DNA of 64,000 nucleotides from Shewanella waksmanii ATCC BAA-643 (lineage in GTDB: Bacteria > Pseudomonadota > Gammaproteobacteria > Enterobacterales > Shewanellaceae): positions 10,033 through 74,032 of the forward strand of contig NZ_KI912498.1 in the NCBI RefSeq assembly GCF_000518805.1, read 5' to 3'. Within the stretch, counting starts at the first letter, position 1. The number at the start of each line of letters is the position of its first letter. The notes beneath the pieces are model-generated. The model had not been told where the DNA came from. It saw only the letters and a list, made by a program, of their open reading frames with translations, and did no database searches. Shown here one piece after another: positions 7,939-17,049 of the stretch. A program made the translations under genes and the position numbers.

Positions 7939-10110
7939 GTGAAGACGCGAGATTATCAACACTTGTTGGAGTTGATCGTTAACTCCACTGCGAAGCAAGA
8001 AGGTGATTTTACCCGAACGGCCGAATTAGCGACGGAGTTGTTGTGTCAGCAACTCGCCGTTAAGCATGTCGGCGTGTCAGCAATCTGCAGTGATACCGAT
8101 GCAACCACAGAAATTGCGACCTACGGACCACAGTTTAAACACCAAGTGGTTCGCCCTCAGCCAAGCTTATGTGCAAACTATCTGCTTGAGTTAAAATCTA
8201 AGCGCCATATTGCCTCCGATGATACTAAATCAGATCCACGACTGAGTGAATTTGCCGAAGCCTATTTTAAGCCTCGTGGTATCAATGCTAGCCTTGAAGT
8301 CGCTATTCGCATTAATGGCCGTTTAGAGGGCGTCTTGTATCTTGAGCGCAAGGATTTCTTGGCTTGGACTGAAAGCGAAATACACATCGCGTCACAAGTG
8401 GCGGACCAATTAGCGCTGACATTAGCCACCCATAATGCTTATGAGAAAGATGAGCGACTCACTTTACTTTCAAGCGCCATGGAACAATCAGAGCAAATTA
8501 GCATGCTAGTTAATTTGCGCACCGATATTATCGAGTATGTCAATCAAGCCCATGAAGTGATATCCGGCACGCCGCTGAGTAAAGTCAAAGGTAAATCGGT
8601 TTTACGCTTAGACTTTTTTAGACAACACCCTGAAATGGCTAATGCCGCACTGAGCCGAGTAAAAGAGGGCATAGTTGCCAAAGGGGAGACGGAGATCACC
8701 CGCTCTAATGGCGAGCGCTATTGGCTAAGGTTCAGTGCAAAACAGTTTATTACTCAACGCGGTAATCATTATGCATTGATCTGCGCTGAAGATTGTTCTG
8801 AGGAGATGAGTTATAAAACGGATTTGGAGCGTTTAGCCTGGCGCTGCTCGCTAACCGGTTTGTACAATCGCTCATTTTTTAATAAAGAACTGGATAAATG
8901 CACTGAAGGGCATCTATTTCTTGTCGATCTACGTGGCTTTAAGCGATTTAACGATACTTATGGCCATGAGAAGGGGGACGAGTTACTCATAGAAATAGCG
9001 CGGCGCTTGCGCCATTTTGCTCGCGTAAATAAAACTGAGCTGCTGGCCCGTGTAGGAAGTGACGAATTTGCACTCATCGTCAAGTCGCCAGCTCAAGCAG
9101 GTGACTTAGACTACTTATTAAAACGTCTCTACCACCAGCTATCGCAGTCGGTGCTAATTGGCCGAGATAATGTCGATCCTAAACCTGCCATCGCGATAGT
9201 GGATATTGCATCAGTTGAGCAACTGTTCGCACCGTTAACCTGCGCTGATATCGCGCTGCAGTATGCTAAAAAGAAGCAGTCAGATGCGATTCAAGTATTT
9301 AACAATGCGTTACTTAATGCCTTTAAAGAAGATGCGCAGATAGAGCGCGACTTACAAACTGCACTGCGCAGTCGAGAATTTGAACTCTATTATCAACCGT
9401 TAAAAGATTTACGCAGTCAGAGCTACATTGGTGCTGAGGCGCTGATTCGTTGGCATCACCCCAAAAAAGGCGTGTTGTATCCAGGTGCATTTATCGATAT
9501 TGCTGAGCAAACAGGCATGATCACCGCCATTGGGGAATGGGTGCTAGAAGCCGCTTGTCGCCAGCTTAATTTGTGGCAACATCATGATGTCACCATTTCT
9601 ATGCATGTGAATGTGTCTGCGCGGCAGTTCTTTAGCGGCAATTTGTATGATCAAGTGTGGGAAATGCTAACGCGTTATCGTATTAAGCCTGGCACCTTAA
9701 TACTGGAGATCACTGAAACTGAGTTAATGGAAGATATCGTCTACGCGACTAATTTGTGTAAGGAGCTCTCGGATCTAGGAGTAGGGCTCGCTATTGATGA
9801 TTTTGGTACCGGTTACAGTTCAATGCGCTACCTAAAGCAGTTCCCCATTAGCAAACTTAAGATTGATCGCTCTTTTATTTCTGATTTAAGCGTCAGCCAT
9901 GAAAGCCGCGAAATTGTCAGTGCTATTATCGCAATGGCATCTGCGTTGAATATTTCCTTAACGGCCGAAGGGGTGGAAACCCAAGAGCAAGAAGCCTTCT
10001 TGGCCGATCACCTTTGTCATCAGGCTCAAGGGTTTTTGTATAGCCCAGCGTTAAGAGAAGCTGATTTTAGTGCCTTTCTTAGCCAGGAGCAGGGGATGTT
10101 AGTTCATTAA
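7939..10110 (+). CDS. GAF-PAS-GGDEF-EAL cyclic di-GMP signalling protein
   Basis: About 723 aa, cytoplasmic. It has an N-terminal GAF domain (about residues 15-155), a PAS domain (about 175-290), a GGDEF domain and a C-terminal EAL phosphodiesterase domain. The cyclase signature is degenerate, GSDEF at 373-377. The EAL domain looks complete: EAL at Glu500, NVSARQF, EITETE, DDFGTGYSS, KIDRSF and EGVET. The likely net activity is cyclic di-GMP hydrolysis, with the GGDEF domain weakly active or GTP-sensing. The start is uncertain. GTG at 7939 has AGGGA five bases upstream, GTG at 7894 has AAGGAT close by, and TTG at 7879 has no good site. Confidence 0.9.
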   Translation: MKTRDYQHLLELIVNSTAKQEGDFTRTAELATELLCQQLAVKHVGVSAICSDTDATTEIATYGPQFKHQVVRPQPSLCANYLLELKSKRHIASDDTKSDPRLSEFAEAYFKPRGINASLEVAIRINGRLEGVLYLERKDFLAWTESEIHIASQVADQLALTLATHNAYEKDERLTLLSSAMEQSEQISMLVNLRTDIIEYVNQAHEVISGTPLSKVKGKSVLRLDFFRQHPEMANAALSRVKEGIVAKGETEITRSNGERYWLRFSAKQFITQRGNHYALICAEDCSEEMSYKTDLERLAWRCSLTGLYNRSFFNKELDKCTEGHLFLVDLRGFKRFNDTYGHEKGDELLIEIARRLRHFARVNKTELLARVGSDEFALIVKSPAQAGDLDYLLKRLYHQLSQSVLIGRDNVDPKPAIAIVDIASVEQLFAPLTCADIALQYAKKKQSDAIQVFNNALLNAFKEDAQIERDLQTALRSREFELYYQPLKDLRSQSYIGAEALIRWHHPKKGVLYPGAFIDIAEQTGMITAIGEWVLEAACRQLNLWQHHDVTISMHVNVSARQFFSGNLYDQVWEMLTRYRIKPGTLILEITETELMEDIVYATNLCKELSDLGVGLAIDDFGTGYSSMRYLKQFPISKLKIDRSFISDLSVSHESREIVSAIIAMASALNISLTAEGVETQEQEAFLADHLCHQAQGFLYSPALREADFSAFLSQEQGMLVH

Positions 10111-10136
10111 CACCTAGGTAGTGAACGGCAGGCTTA

Positions 10137-10625
10137 TTAGCCTTTATTCATACAGCATTGTTTAAACTTTTTGCCGCTGTGACAGACACAAGGCATATTG
10201 CGTTTTGGCGGCACCGCCTTGAACTGTTTACCACTTGTATACCACCAGCGCTGCTGCTCAAATACAAAATCTGATTGCTCATGAATGGCATCCAATCCAT
10301 GTTCTGCAAGGTACCAAGCCTGAAAGGTCACACTGCCTTTTGTCTGCTGGTTAGCAGAACTTATCACCTGTAAACCAATCCATTGAGTTGCTTCTTGCTC
10401 ATCTAATACCTGTTTGGTTAACCCACCTAAATAGTCTCCATGGTGAGTATCGATTAGATATTGATGTTGCTGCAACACAAAAGCACTATAGCGGCTGCGC
10501 ATTAACGTTTCTGGGTTGTTGGCTAATGAATGACCTAAATGGTAGGGCTCACAACAGTGGGTGTAGGGTGTTCGTTGCCCTTGTTGCTGTTGACCGCAAG
10601 GGCATAAAAGAGGCTTTTGATTCAC
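10137..10625 (-). CDS. ychJ: YchJ family SEC-C protein
   Basis: A 162-aa protein with zinc-binding SEC-C type motifs at both ends. CPCG and THCCEPY lie at the N-terminus, and CVCHSGKKFKQCC at the C-terminus. The conserved LMRSRYSAF stretch lies after the first motif. The middle is the NTF2-like domain of the UPF0225/YchJ family. Its precise role is unknown. Its ATG overlaps the TGA of the upstream secreted NTF2-like gene by 4 bp, so the two are translationally coupled. Confidence 0.88.
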   Translation of the reverse strand: MNQKPLLCPCGQQQQGQRTPYTHCCEPYHLGHSLANNPETLMRSRYSAFVLQQHQYLIDTHHGDYLGGLTKQVLDEQEATQWIGLQVISSANQQTKGSVTFQAWYLAEHGLDAIHEQSDFVFEQQRWWYTSGKQFKAVPPKRNMPCVCHSGKKFKQCCMNKG

Positions 10626-11197
10626 TTTGATTGGGCACTTTCCAAAGAGGGTAACGCACTGAATTGGCGACCGTAATAAAGGTTAGGTGTTGGCTTTGCA
10701 TTGAAATAAAATGACGGGTCAGAGCGGTTACTTGTATCAACGGTGAGGACCCATTGACCATTTTGTTTTTTCTTCGATACATTGACAAATTTACCAGAGA
10801 ACTCGCTTACTGGCTCACCCGCATCGACTGGCGGATGGAAGCGAATAAGGTAGTAGCCAATATCGGTGGCATTTTTCGATTCCATTTGTCGTTCAATGAC
10901 TCTGAAATCCACTTCAATTCGCGCATTTTTGTGTTTAATCTTACCGAAGAACTTATTGTACAGGTCGAGAATGTTCTCTTTCCCCATGGTAATTTCTTTG
11001 CCTTGGCTTTCTGGTATATAGCAGGCATTGTCATCGTAAACACTGGCTAGCTTATCAGTATCTAAATGCTCAAATGCCTCGGTAAACTGCACATAAAAAT
11101 GATTAAGCGCTTTATGCTCATCATTGCCAGCTTGTAGAGCAGAGCTGAATAGTGTTGCGAGGACAAATAGGCTTAACAAGGGTTTAAAAGCGGTCAT
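10622..11197 (-). CDS. Secreted NTF2-like (SnoaL/DUF4440-type) protein
   Basis: A 191-aa protein with a clear signal peptide (FKPLLSLFVLATLFSSALQA, cleavage after about residue 23). The mature part has the arrangement of SnoaL-like NTF2-fold proteins: an early helix (FYVQFTEAFEHLDTDKLASVY), a metal- or ligand-pocket segment (CYIPESQGKEITMGKENI), and C-terminal strands. It probably acts in the periplasm; the ligand is unknown. It overlaps ychJ, whose middle domain has the same general fold. Confidence 0.7.
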   Translation of the reverse strand: MTAFKPLLSLFVLATLFSSALQAGNDEHKALNHFYVQFTEAFEHLDTDKLASVYDDNACYIPESQGKEITMGKENILDLYNKFFGKIKHKNARIEVDFRVIERQMESKNATDIGYYLIRFHPPVDAGEPVSEFSGKFVNVSKKKQNGQWVLTVDTSNRSDPSFYFNAKPTPNLYYGRQFSALPSLESAQSK

Positions 11198-11366
11198 TAA
11201 GTTTTCAAAGTTGCCAATACTATTGATACTATAATGGATGGTGCAATTGATCTAAAGTTATAGATCTTAACAAAGTGTGTATTTAAGGCAGTTAACCTTA
11301 CATTAATGCCCTTGCCGTTTAATTTAGCGTATATTGTCCTAGCTCCGTTGTATTAAGAGGCCGATT

Positions 11367-11951
11367 ATGAAAGATGATGCTGCGCTATTTCTAGCTGAAA
11401 TGGCTGATGTAAAGCCATTAACACAAGATGGCTCTGTCTTGCCACAGACTAAGGTCGATAACAGCGCTCAACAATTAAAATTACAGCGTTCACGGCTGGC
11501 GTTGCAGTTACAAAAGCTAACCATAGAACCTGGTTCGATCGCCCCAACCAAGCCCGATGACATTTTGAGTTTTAAAAACCAAGGTGTGCAAAAAGCAGTA
11601 TTTAAACAGTTCAGGTTAGGACACTACCCGGTTCAGGCGAGTATCGATATTCATCAATTCAGCGTTATTAAGGCCCGCAGTGAGTTGCTAGAATTTTTAA
11701 CCCATGCAAAGCAGATGGAATGGCGCAATGTGCTGGTGATTCACGGTAAAGGTGAAAAAAGTCGACCTTTTCCAGGTTTGATGAAATCTTTTGTCAATGA
11801 CTGGCTGATGAATATCGAGGGAGTCATGGCGTTTCACAGTGCCCCACAACTGATGGGGGCAACGGGTGCATTATTAGTGATGTTGGAAAAATCAGCGAAT
11901 CAAAAAATGATCGCCCGTGAGACTAATTACAAAGGTGCTGGAGTAAGATAG
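11367..11951 (+). CDS. smrA: DNA endonuclease SmrA
   Basis: A 194-aa protein with a C-terminal Smr domain. The signature HGKG starts at His126. The N-terminal region (LFLAEMADVKPL) and the overall layout match E. coli SmrA (YdaL), a stand-alone Smr-domain nuclease. A perfect hairpin overlaps the stop codon and probably ends transcription for this gene and the convergent peptidase gene. Confidence 0.87.
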   Translation: MKDDAALFLAEMADVKPLTQDGSVLPQTKVDNSAQQLKLQRSRLALQLQKLTIEPGSIAPTKPDDILSFKNQGVQKAVFKQFRLGHYPVQASIDIHQFSVIKARSELLEFLTHAKQMEWRNVLVIHGKGEKSRPFPGLMKSFVNDWLMNIEGVMAFHSAPQLMGATGALLVMLEKSANQKMIARETNYKGAGVR

Positions 11952-11977
11952 CCTGCTAATCAGCAGGCTATCGTTTT
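11947..11977. terminator. Terminator between convergent smrA and M2 peptidase genes
   Basis: GATAGCCTGCT and AGCAGGCTATC form an 11-bp perfect stem with a 4-nt loop, followed by GTTTT on the plus strand. It overlaps the smrA stop codon and ends a few bases before the convergent peptidase stop, so it could serve both strands. Confidence 0.75.
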
Positions 11978-11980
11978 AAA

Positions 11981-13834
11981 CTACCATCCACATTGGCGGT
12001 TTGCGTTTTGGTTTTGTTCATCTAACCAAGTTTGTAGAGGCGCAAAGTAATCAAGTACAGCCGACGCATCCATTTCTTCTTTACCGGTGACGACGGCTAG
12101 CGCTTGAGGCCAAGGCTGGCTTTGTCCCATTTCTAACATGGTATTAAGCTTCGCGCCTGCCTGCTCATTGCCGTAGATACTGCAGCGGTGCACAGGGCCT
12201 TCATTGCCGGCAATATCACATAGCGCTTTGTGAAATTGGAACTGCAAAATATGGGCTAGGAAGTAACGAGTGTAGGGCACATTACCCGGTACATGATATT
12301 TAGCGCCGGGATCAAAGTCAGTTTCATTACGCTCAGTCGGCGCCATCACACCTTGGTATTTTTGTCGTAATTCCCACCAAGCCTTGTTGTAGTCTTGGGG
12401 TTGGATTTCACCACTGAACACTTTCCAGCGCCATTGATCAATCATCAAACCAAATGGCATAAATGCGACTTTATCGAGTGCTTGTTTTAATAGTAAGCCA
12501 ATATCTTTTGAGGCGTCGGGCACATCATCAAGCAGGCCAATTTGTTTTAAATAACTAGGGGTAATACTTAGGGCAATGGTGTCGCCGATCGCTTCGTGGA
12601 AGCCGTCATTAGCGCTGTTTTTAAAAATAAAGGGCTGAGATTTGTAGGCGCGTTGATAGTAATTATGACCCAGTTCGTGGTGTATCACGGTAAAGTCTTC
12701 AGCTGTTTTTTGAATGCACATTTTAATACGGATATCGTCTAGATTATCCAGGTCCCAAGCTGACGCGTGACAGACGACATCTCTGTCTTGAGGTTGCACA
12801 AACAGCGAACGTTGCCAGAAAGTTTCAGGTAATGGCTCAAAACCAAGCGATGAGAAAAACTGTTCGGCTTGTTGTACCATTTTAATTTCATCATAGCCAT
12901 GTTGAGCTAATAGCTCAGTGACATCATACCCGGGATCGGCATTATCTGGCGCGACAGTATTATAAACATTGCCCCATTGCTGGGCCCACATATTACCTAA
13001 CAGGTGAGCGGGAATCGGGCCTTGCTCAGCCACAACGTCATCACCATATTTTTGGTTTAACTCTCCGCGAACATAACAGTGTAACGACTCATATAAAGGC
13101 TGCACTTGGCCCCAAAGACGATCAAGCTCGGCTGAGAATTCATCGGGTTGCATGTCGTATTGACTACGCCAAAGTTCTGAGAGGTTAGCGTAACCGAGAT
13201 CTTTTGCCCCTTCATTGGCGAGCTCGACTTCGCGTTCAAACAAAGATCGCATCGGTTTGGCGATTTCACGCCAACCTTGCCACACCTCTAACAAAAGTGC
13301 CGGATCGGCGGATTCACCCATAATGGCAGAAAGCTCGGGCTGGGTTAAACAACGACCATCCTCAAAGCAATATTTACCTTTGCCGTATAAGCCATTCAGC
13401 TCTGAACTGATCTTTGCCAGCTCGGCATTCTTGGCAGGGTCTAATGGAGCGGGCAGCACTAAAGAACTACGTAAAATATTGAGTTTACGTTTATTAACCT
13501 CATCTAGAGGCAGTTCGGCATATTGTGCAGCTTGAGTAGCAAACTGAACGGAGGTAGCAATCTGCTTCTCAGCGACTTTAGCTGACAACGCTGCCGTATC
13601 ATCGGTAATAAAATTGCTGTATATCCACTCGGCGCGGTTTTGTTCAATGGAGATTGCGGCCAGTTCCGCCTCAGCGCTGTTAATAAAGGCTTTAGCCTCG
13701 GCAATTGTCGGTTTTTCACTATGGTTTTCAATTTGGCCTTGATCGCTATTTTCTTTATTGTTTGAGCAAGCTGTTGAGACTAAGCTAAGCGCAATTGCAG
13801 CGCTGACTAAGGTCAGTTTTGATGGGAGCATCAT
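11981..13834 (-). CDS. Lipoprotein M2-family peptidyl-dipeptidase
   Basis: A 617-aa zinc metallopeptidase of family M2, the ACE-like dipeptidyl carboxypeptidases. The zinc motif is HELGH at 386-390, with the third ligand Glu414 in HEAIGD, spaced as in the family. The N-terminus is a lipoprotein signal peptide ending in the lipobox VSTAC, so the enzyme is membrane-anchored in the envelope. It probably trims extracytoplasmic peptides. The ATG at 13834 is preceded by AAGGAT nine bases upstream. Confidence 0.9.
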   Translation of the reverse strand: MMLPSKLTLVSAAIALSLVSTACSNNKENSDQGQIENHSEKPTIAEAKAFINSAEAELAAISIEQNRAEWIYSNFITDDTAALSAKVAEKQIATSVQFATQAAQYAELPLDEVNKRKLNILRSSLVLPAPLDPAKNAELAKISSELNGLYGKGKYCFEDGRCLTQPELSAIMGESADPALLLEVWQGWREIAKPMRSLFEREVELANEGAKDLGYANLSELWRSQYDMQPDEFSAELDRLWGQVQPLYESLHCYVRGELNQKYGDDVVAEQGPIPAHLLGNMWAQQWGNVYNTVAPDNADPGYDVTELLAQHGYDEIKMVQQAEQFFSSLGFEPLPETFWQRSLFVQPQDRDVVCHASAWDLDNLDDIRIKMCIQKTAEDFTVIHHELGHNYYQRAYKSQPFIFKNSANDGFHEAIGDTIALSITPSYLKQIGLLDDVPDASKDIGLLLKQALDKVAFMPFGLMIDQWRWKVFSGEIQPQDYNKAWWELRQKYQGVMAPTERNETDFDPGAKYHVPGNVPYTRYFLAHILQFQFHKALCDIAGNEGPVHRCSIYGNEQAGAKLNTMLEMGQSQPWPQALAVVTGKEEMDASAVLDYFAPLQTWLDEQNQNANRQCGW

Positions 13835-13991
13835 GTTTATTTCATCCTTGTTATTCTTTTCACAAATAGTTTACCTATTTTTAGACTGGATAATAGCTTT
13901 TGCCGAGTCTGTACAACAAAAAACGTATTTACCTAGCTAAAGCACCCGCTAAGCAGCAATTAAGTTTGACAATAAGTGAACTAGTGTTTAA

Positions 13992-14010
13992 TTTAAACGC
14001 ACGTTTTAAA
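13992..14010. promoter_or_regulatory. Probable PsrA operator upstream of psrA-fadE
   Basis: The sequence contains AAAC, GCAC, GTTT inside the imperfect palindrome TTTAAACGCACGTTTTAAA, which fits the AAAC-N4-GTTT form of PsrA sites. It ends 21 bp before the TetR-family gene, suggesting autoregulation and control of fadE. Confidence 0.55.
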
Positions 14011-14031
14011 TAACATCTACAAGGTCACGGA

Positions 14032-14676
14032 ATGGCTAATCGATCCGACACAAAAACAAGAATATTGGATGCTGCTGAAAAGCTATTTGCTGAGCGTGGT
14101 TTTTCTGAAACATCTTTACGATTAATCACCAGTAAAGCGGAAGTTAACTTAGCGTCTGTCAATTATCATTTTGGTTCCAAAAAAGAGCTTATTCGTGCGG
14201 TGCTTGCTCGCTATTTAGATAGGTTTATGCCTGCGGCTGCGGCAGAGATTATCAAGTTGCAGCAGGACAACACCGCCAGCTTGGACGATATATTTTCCTG
14301 CTTGGTGCAGCCATTGTTAGATCTTAATGATTTTAAGACAGAAGGGACTCGTACCTTCTTACAACTGCTAGGCCGTGGCTATATTGAAAGCCAAGGTCAC
14401 TTACGTTGGTTCATTACCACCCACTATGGCGAGTACTTATCAGAGTTTGTTAAAGCCGTCGCGGATAGTGCACCACATATTCCCCCAGCAGAGATGTTTT
14501 GGCGACTACACTTTACCTTAGGTACTGTTGTATTCACTATGGCATCGGCTGATGCGTTAACAGAGATCGCTGAAGCTGATTTTGGTGAACATAATGATAT
14601 CGAAGATGTGATCCGCAAGGTTATTCCCTATCTATCTGCGGGTGTTGCTGTTCCTATAGCAACAAAAACGGCTTAG
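14032..14676 (+). CDS. psrA: TetR-family regulator, PsrA-like
   Basis: A 214-aa TetR regulator with an N-terminal helix-turn-helix (TKTRILDAAEKLFAERGF through the SVNYHFGSKKELI recognition region) and a C-terminal ligand-binding domain. The position 10 nt before fadE, and the operator type upstream, match PsrA. In Shewanella and pseudomonads PsrA represses fatty-acid degradation genes and responds to long-chain acyl-CoA or fatty acid. The specific name is inferred from context. Confidence 0.82.
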   Translation: MANRSDTKTRILDAAEKLFAERGFSETSLRLITSKAEVNLASVNYHFGSKKELIRAVLARYLDRFMPAAAAEIIKLQQDNTASLDDIFSCLVQPLLDLNDFKTEGTRTFLQLLGRGYIESQGHLRWFITTHYGEYLSEFVKAVADSAPHIPPAEMFWRLHFTLGTVVFTMASADALTEIAEADFGEHNDIEDVIRKVIPYLSAGVAVPIATKTA

Positions 14677-14686
14677 GAGTGCTTGT

Positions 14687-16963
14687 ATGACCCTGTTTAT
14701 TTTAGTGCTATTGATTATTATTGTGCTGTTTACGGTAAAGAATATCCGTATGCAGTTCATCACGCGTCCGGTGTTTAGTTTTTTTAAAAAAGTGCTACCA
14801 CCGTTATCGGCTACTGAGAAAGAGGCGATGGAAGCGGGTGATGTATGGTGGGAAGGTGAGCTGTTTAGAGGTAAGCCTAACTGGGATACATTACACAGTT
14901 ATGGTAAGCCTCAACTGAGTGCTGAGGAAAAAGCGTTCATCGACAATCAAGTCATGACCGCACTGACGATGATCGATGATTTTGATATTGTTCAAAATCG
15001 TAAAGATTTACCACCGGAACTTTGGGAATATTTTAAGAAAGAGGGCTTTTTTGCGCTGATTATTCCTAAGCAGTATGGCGGACGCGCTTTTTCAGCTTAT
15101 GCTAATTCTACGATTGTCAGTAAGCTGGCAAGCCGCAGTGTCAGTGCTGCTGTATCTGTTATGGTACCCAACTCACTGGGGCCAGGAGAACTGCTGACTC
15201 ATTATGGCACCCAAGAGCAGCGCGATCATTGGTTGCCATTATTAGCAACAGGTGAAGCCGTTCCTTGTTTCGCGTTAACTGGTCCTGAAGCGGGGAGCGA
15301 CGCCGGTGCCATTCCAGATGAAGGTATTGTTTGTCGCAAAGAGGTAAATGGTGAGTCGGTATTAGGCTTGTCACTGACTTGGGATAAACGTTATATCACG
15401 CTAGCGCCAGTGGCGACTGTATTAGGGTTAGCGTTTCAAATGCGCGACCCTGAAGGCTTACTGGGTGGCGATGAAGATTTAGGCATTACTTGCGCTTTAA
15501 TTCCTACCGATCATGACGGCGTTGAAATTGGCCGTCGCCATAACCCGCTAAATATGGGCTTTATGAATGGCACAACAAAGGGTGAAGATGTCTTTATTCC
15601 ATTGGATTGGATTATTGGCGGCCCACAATATGCCGGACGTGGTTGGCGCATGCTGGTTGAATGTTTGTCAGCAGGACGGGGGATCTCTTTACCTGCATTA
15701 GCCACAGCATCGGGTCATACGGCGACTAAAACAACGACTGCTTATAGTTATGTTCGGCACCAGTTTGGCCTTGCAATTGGTCAGTTTGAAGGCGTACAAG
15801 AAGCGCTTGCTCGTATCATTGCTAATACCTACCAGCTTGAGGCGGCTCGACGCTTGACCACTACTGGTATTGACTTGAAAGTTAAACCATCAGTTGTGAC
15901 TGCGATTGCCAAATATCATATGACAGAGTTAGGCCGTGATGTGATTAATGACGCGATGGATATTCAGTCAGGTAAGGGCATTCAGTTAGGGCCAAAAAAT
16001 TATCTTGGTCACGGACATATGGCTACGCCGATTTCAATTACCGTTGAAGGCGCCAATATTCTTACCCGCAGCTTGATGATTTTTGGCCAAGGTGCGACAC
16101 GTTGTCATCCTTATGTACTTGCAGAAATGGAAACCGCTGCGATGGACAATGAGGCTGATGCGTTAGAGCGTTTTGACTCGTTGCTGTTAGGTCATATGGG
16201 TTATGCGTCACGTAATGGCGTGCGTGCCTTTATCAGTGCATTAACTGGTAGCCGCTTTAATACTGCACCAGTCTCTGGTGTGACTAAACAGTATTATAAA
16301 GATATGACTCGGGTTTCATCAGCGCTAGCGCTAATGACCGATCTATCAATGTTAATGTTGGGTGGAGATTTAAAACGCAAAGAGATGCTATCTGCAAGAA
16401 TGGGCGATGTACTCAGTGAACTCTACTTAGCCTCAGCAACGTTAAAGCTGTTTGAAGATAACGGCCGTCAGCACGACGATTTACCGGTAGTACATTATGT
16501 GATGCAACTGCGTCTAAAGAATGCGGCAAGTGCACTGCAAGGGGCGATACGTAATTTCCCTAACCCTGTTGTTGCTTGGGTAATGCGGATTGTTATGTTC
16601 CCACTTGGTAATCATTTTAATGGTCCAAGCGATGCATTAGCGACTGAGCTTTGCCAATCTATGTTGCAACCTGGGCCTGCGCGTGATCGGCTTACCTTTC
16701 TTTGTCCCGACTTTGAAGGTGATAAGGGCGGAATTGCCGAAGTTGAAGCGGCATTTATCGCACAGCATCAATGTAAGAGCATTTATGCCAAATTGAAGCA
16801 AGGCCAAAAAGCAGGTTCGCTGCCTAGAAAGCTCACTAACTTAGCGCTATTTGAAGCCGCAAAAGCGCAAAATATCATTAGTGAGGATGAGCACAAGCAA
16901 TTGCTAATCGCTAACGAGTTACGTCTCGATGCTATTCATGTTGATGACTTTGAATCACTTTAA
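14687..16963 (+). CDS. fadE: Acyl-CoA dehydrogenase FadE
   Basis: A 758-aa acyl-CoA dehydrogenase of the long FadE class. It carries out the first FAD-linked step of beta-oxidation. It has an N-terminal hydrophobic segment (FILVLLIIIVLFTVKNI), then the acyl-CoA dehydrogenase domains with the signature FALTGPEAGSDAG near residue 195 and a long C-terminal extension. It is somewhat shorter than E. coli FadE (about 814 aa), which is usual in this group. It follows psrA by 10 nt in one operon and ends at a strong terminator. Confidence 0.94.
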   Translation: MTLFILVLLIIIVLFTVKNIRMQFITRPVFSFFKKVLPPLSATEKEAMEAGDVWWEGELFRGKPNWDTLHSYGKPQLSAEEKAFIDNQVMTALTMIDDFDIVQNRKDLPPELWEYFKKEGFFALIIPKQYGGRAFSAYANSTIVSKLASRSVSAAVSVMVPNSLGPGELLTHYGTQEQRDHWLPLLATGEAVPCFALTGPEAGSDAGAIPDEGIVCRKEVNGESVLGLSLTWDKRYITLAPVATVLGLAFQMRDPEGLLGGDEDLGITCALIPTDHDGVEIGRRHNPLNMGFMNGTTKGEDVFIPLDWIIGGPQYAGRGWRMLVECLSAGRGISLPALATASGHTATKTTTAYSYVRHQFGLAIGQFEGVQEALARIIANTYQLEAARRLTTTGIDLKVKPSVVTAIAKYHMTELGRDVINDAMDIQSGKGIQLGPKNYLGHGHMATPISITVEGANILTRSLMIFGQGATRCHPYVLAEMETAAMDNEADALERFDSLLLGHMGYASRNGVRAFISALTGSRFNTAPVSGVTKQYYKDMTRVSSALALMTDLSMLMLGGDLKRKEMLSARMGDVLSELYLASATLKLFEDNGRQHDDLPVVHYVMQLRLKNAASALQGAIRNFPNPVVAWVMRIVMFPLGNHFNGPSDALATELCQSMLQPGPARDRLTFLCPDFEGDKGGIAEVEAAFIAQHQCKSIYAKLKQGQKAGSLPRKLTNLALFEAAKAQNIISEDEHKQLLIANELRLDAIHVDDFESL

Positions 16964-16976
16964 GTAAAACAATAAT

Positions 16977-17007
16977 AAAAAAGGAACGCAATGCGTTCCT
17001 TTTTTTA
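16977..17007. terminator. Bidirectional terminator between fadE and pykA
   Basis: GGAACGC, a 3-nt loop and GCGTTCC form the stem, with A-run on the left and T-run on the right. It lies between convergent fadE and pykA and can act in both directions. Confidence 0.85.
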
Positions 17008-17049
17008 TGGCTTAATGTCAGTCAAACTTAAATCAAAGCGCTAGCTTGA

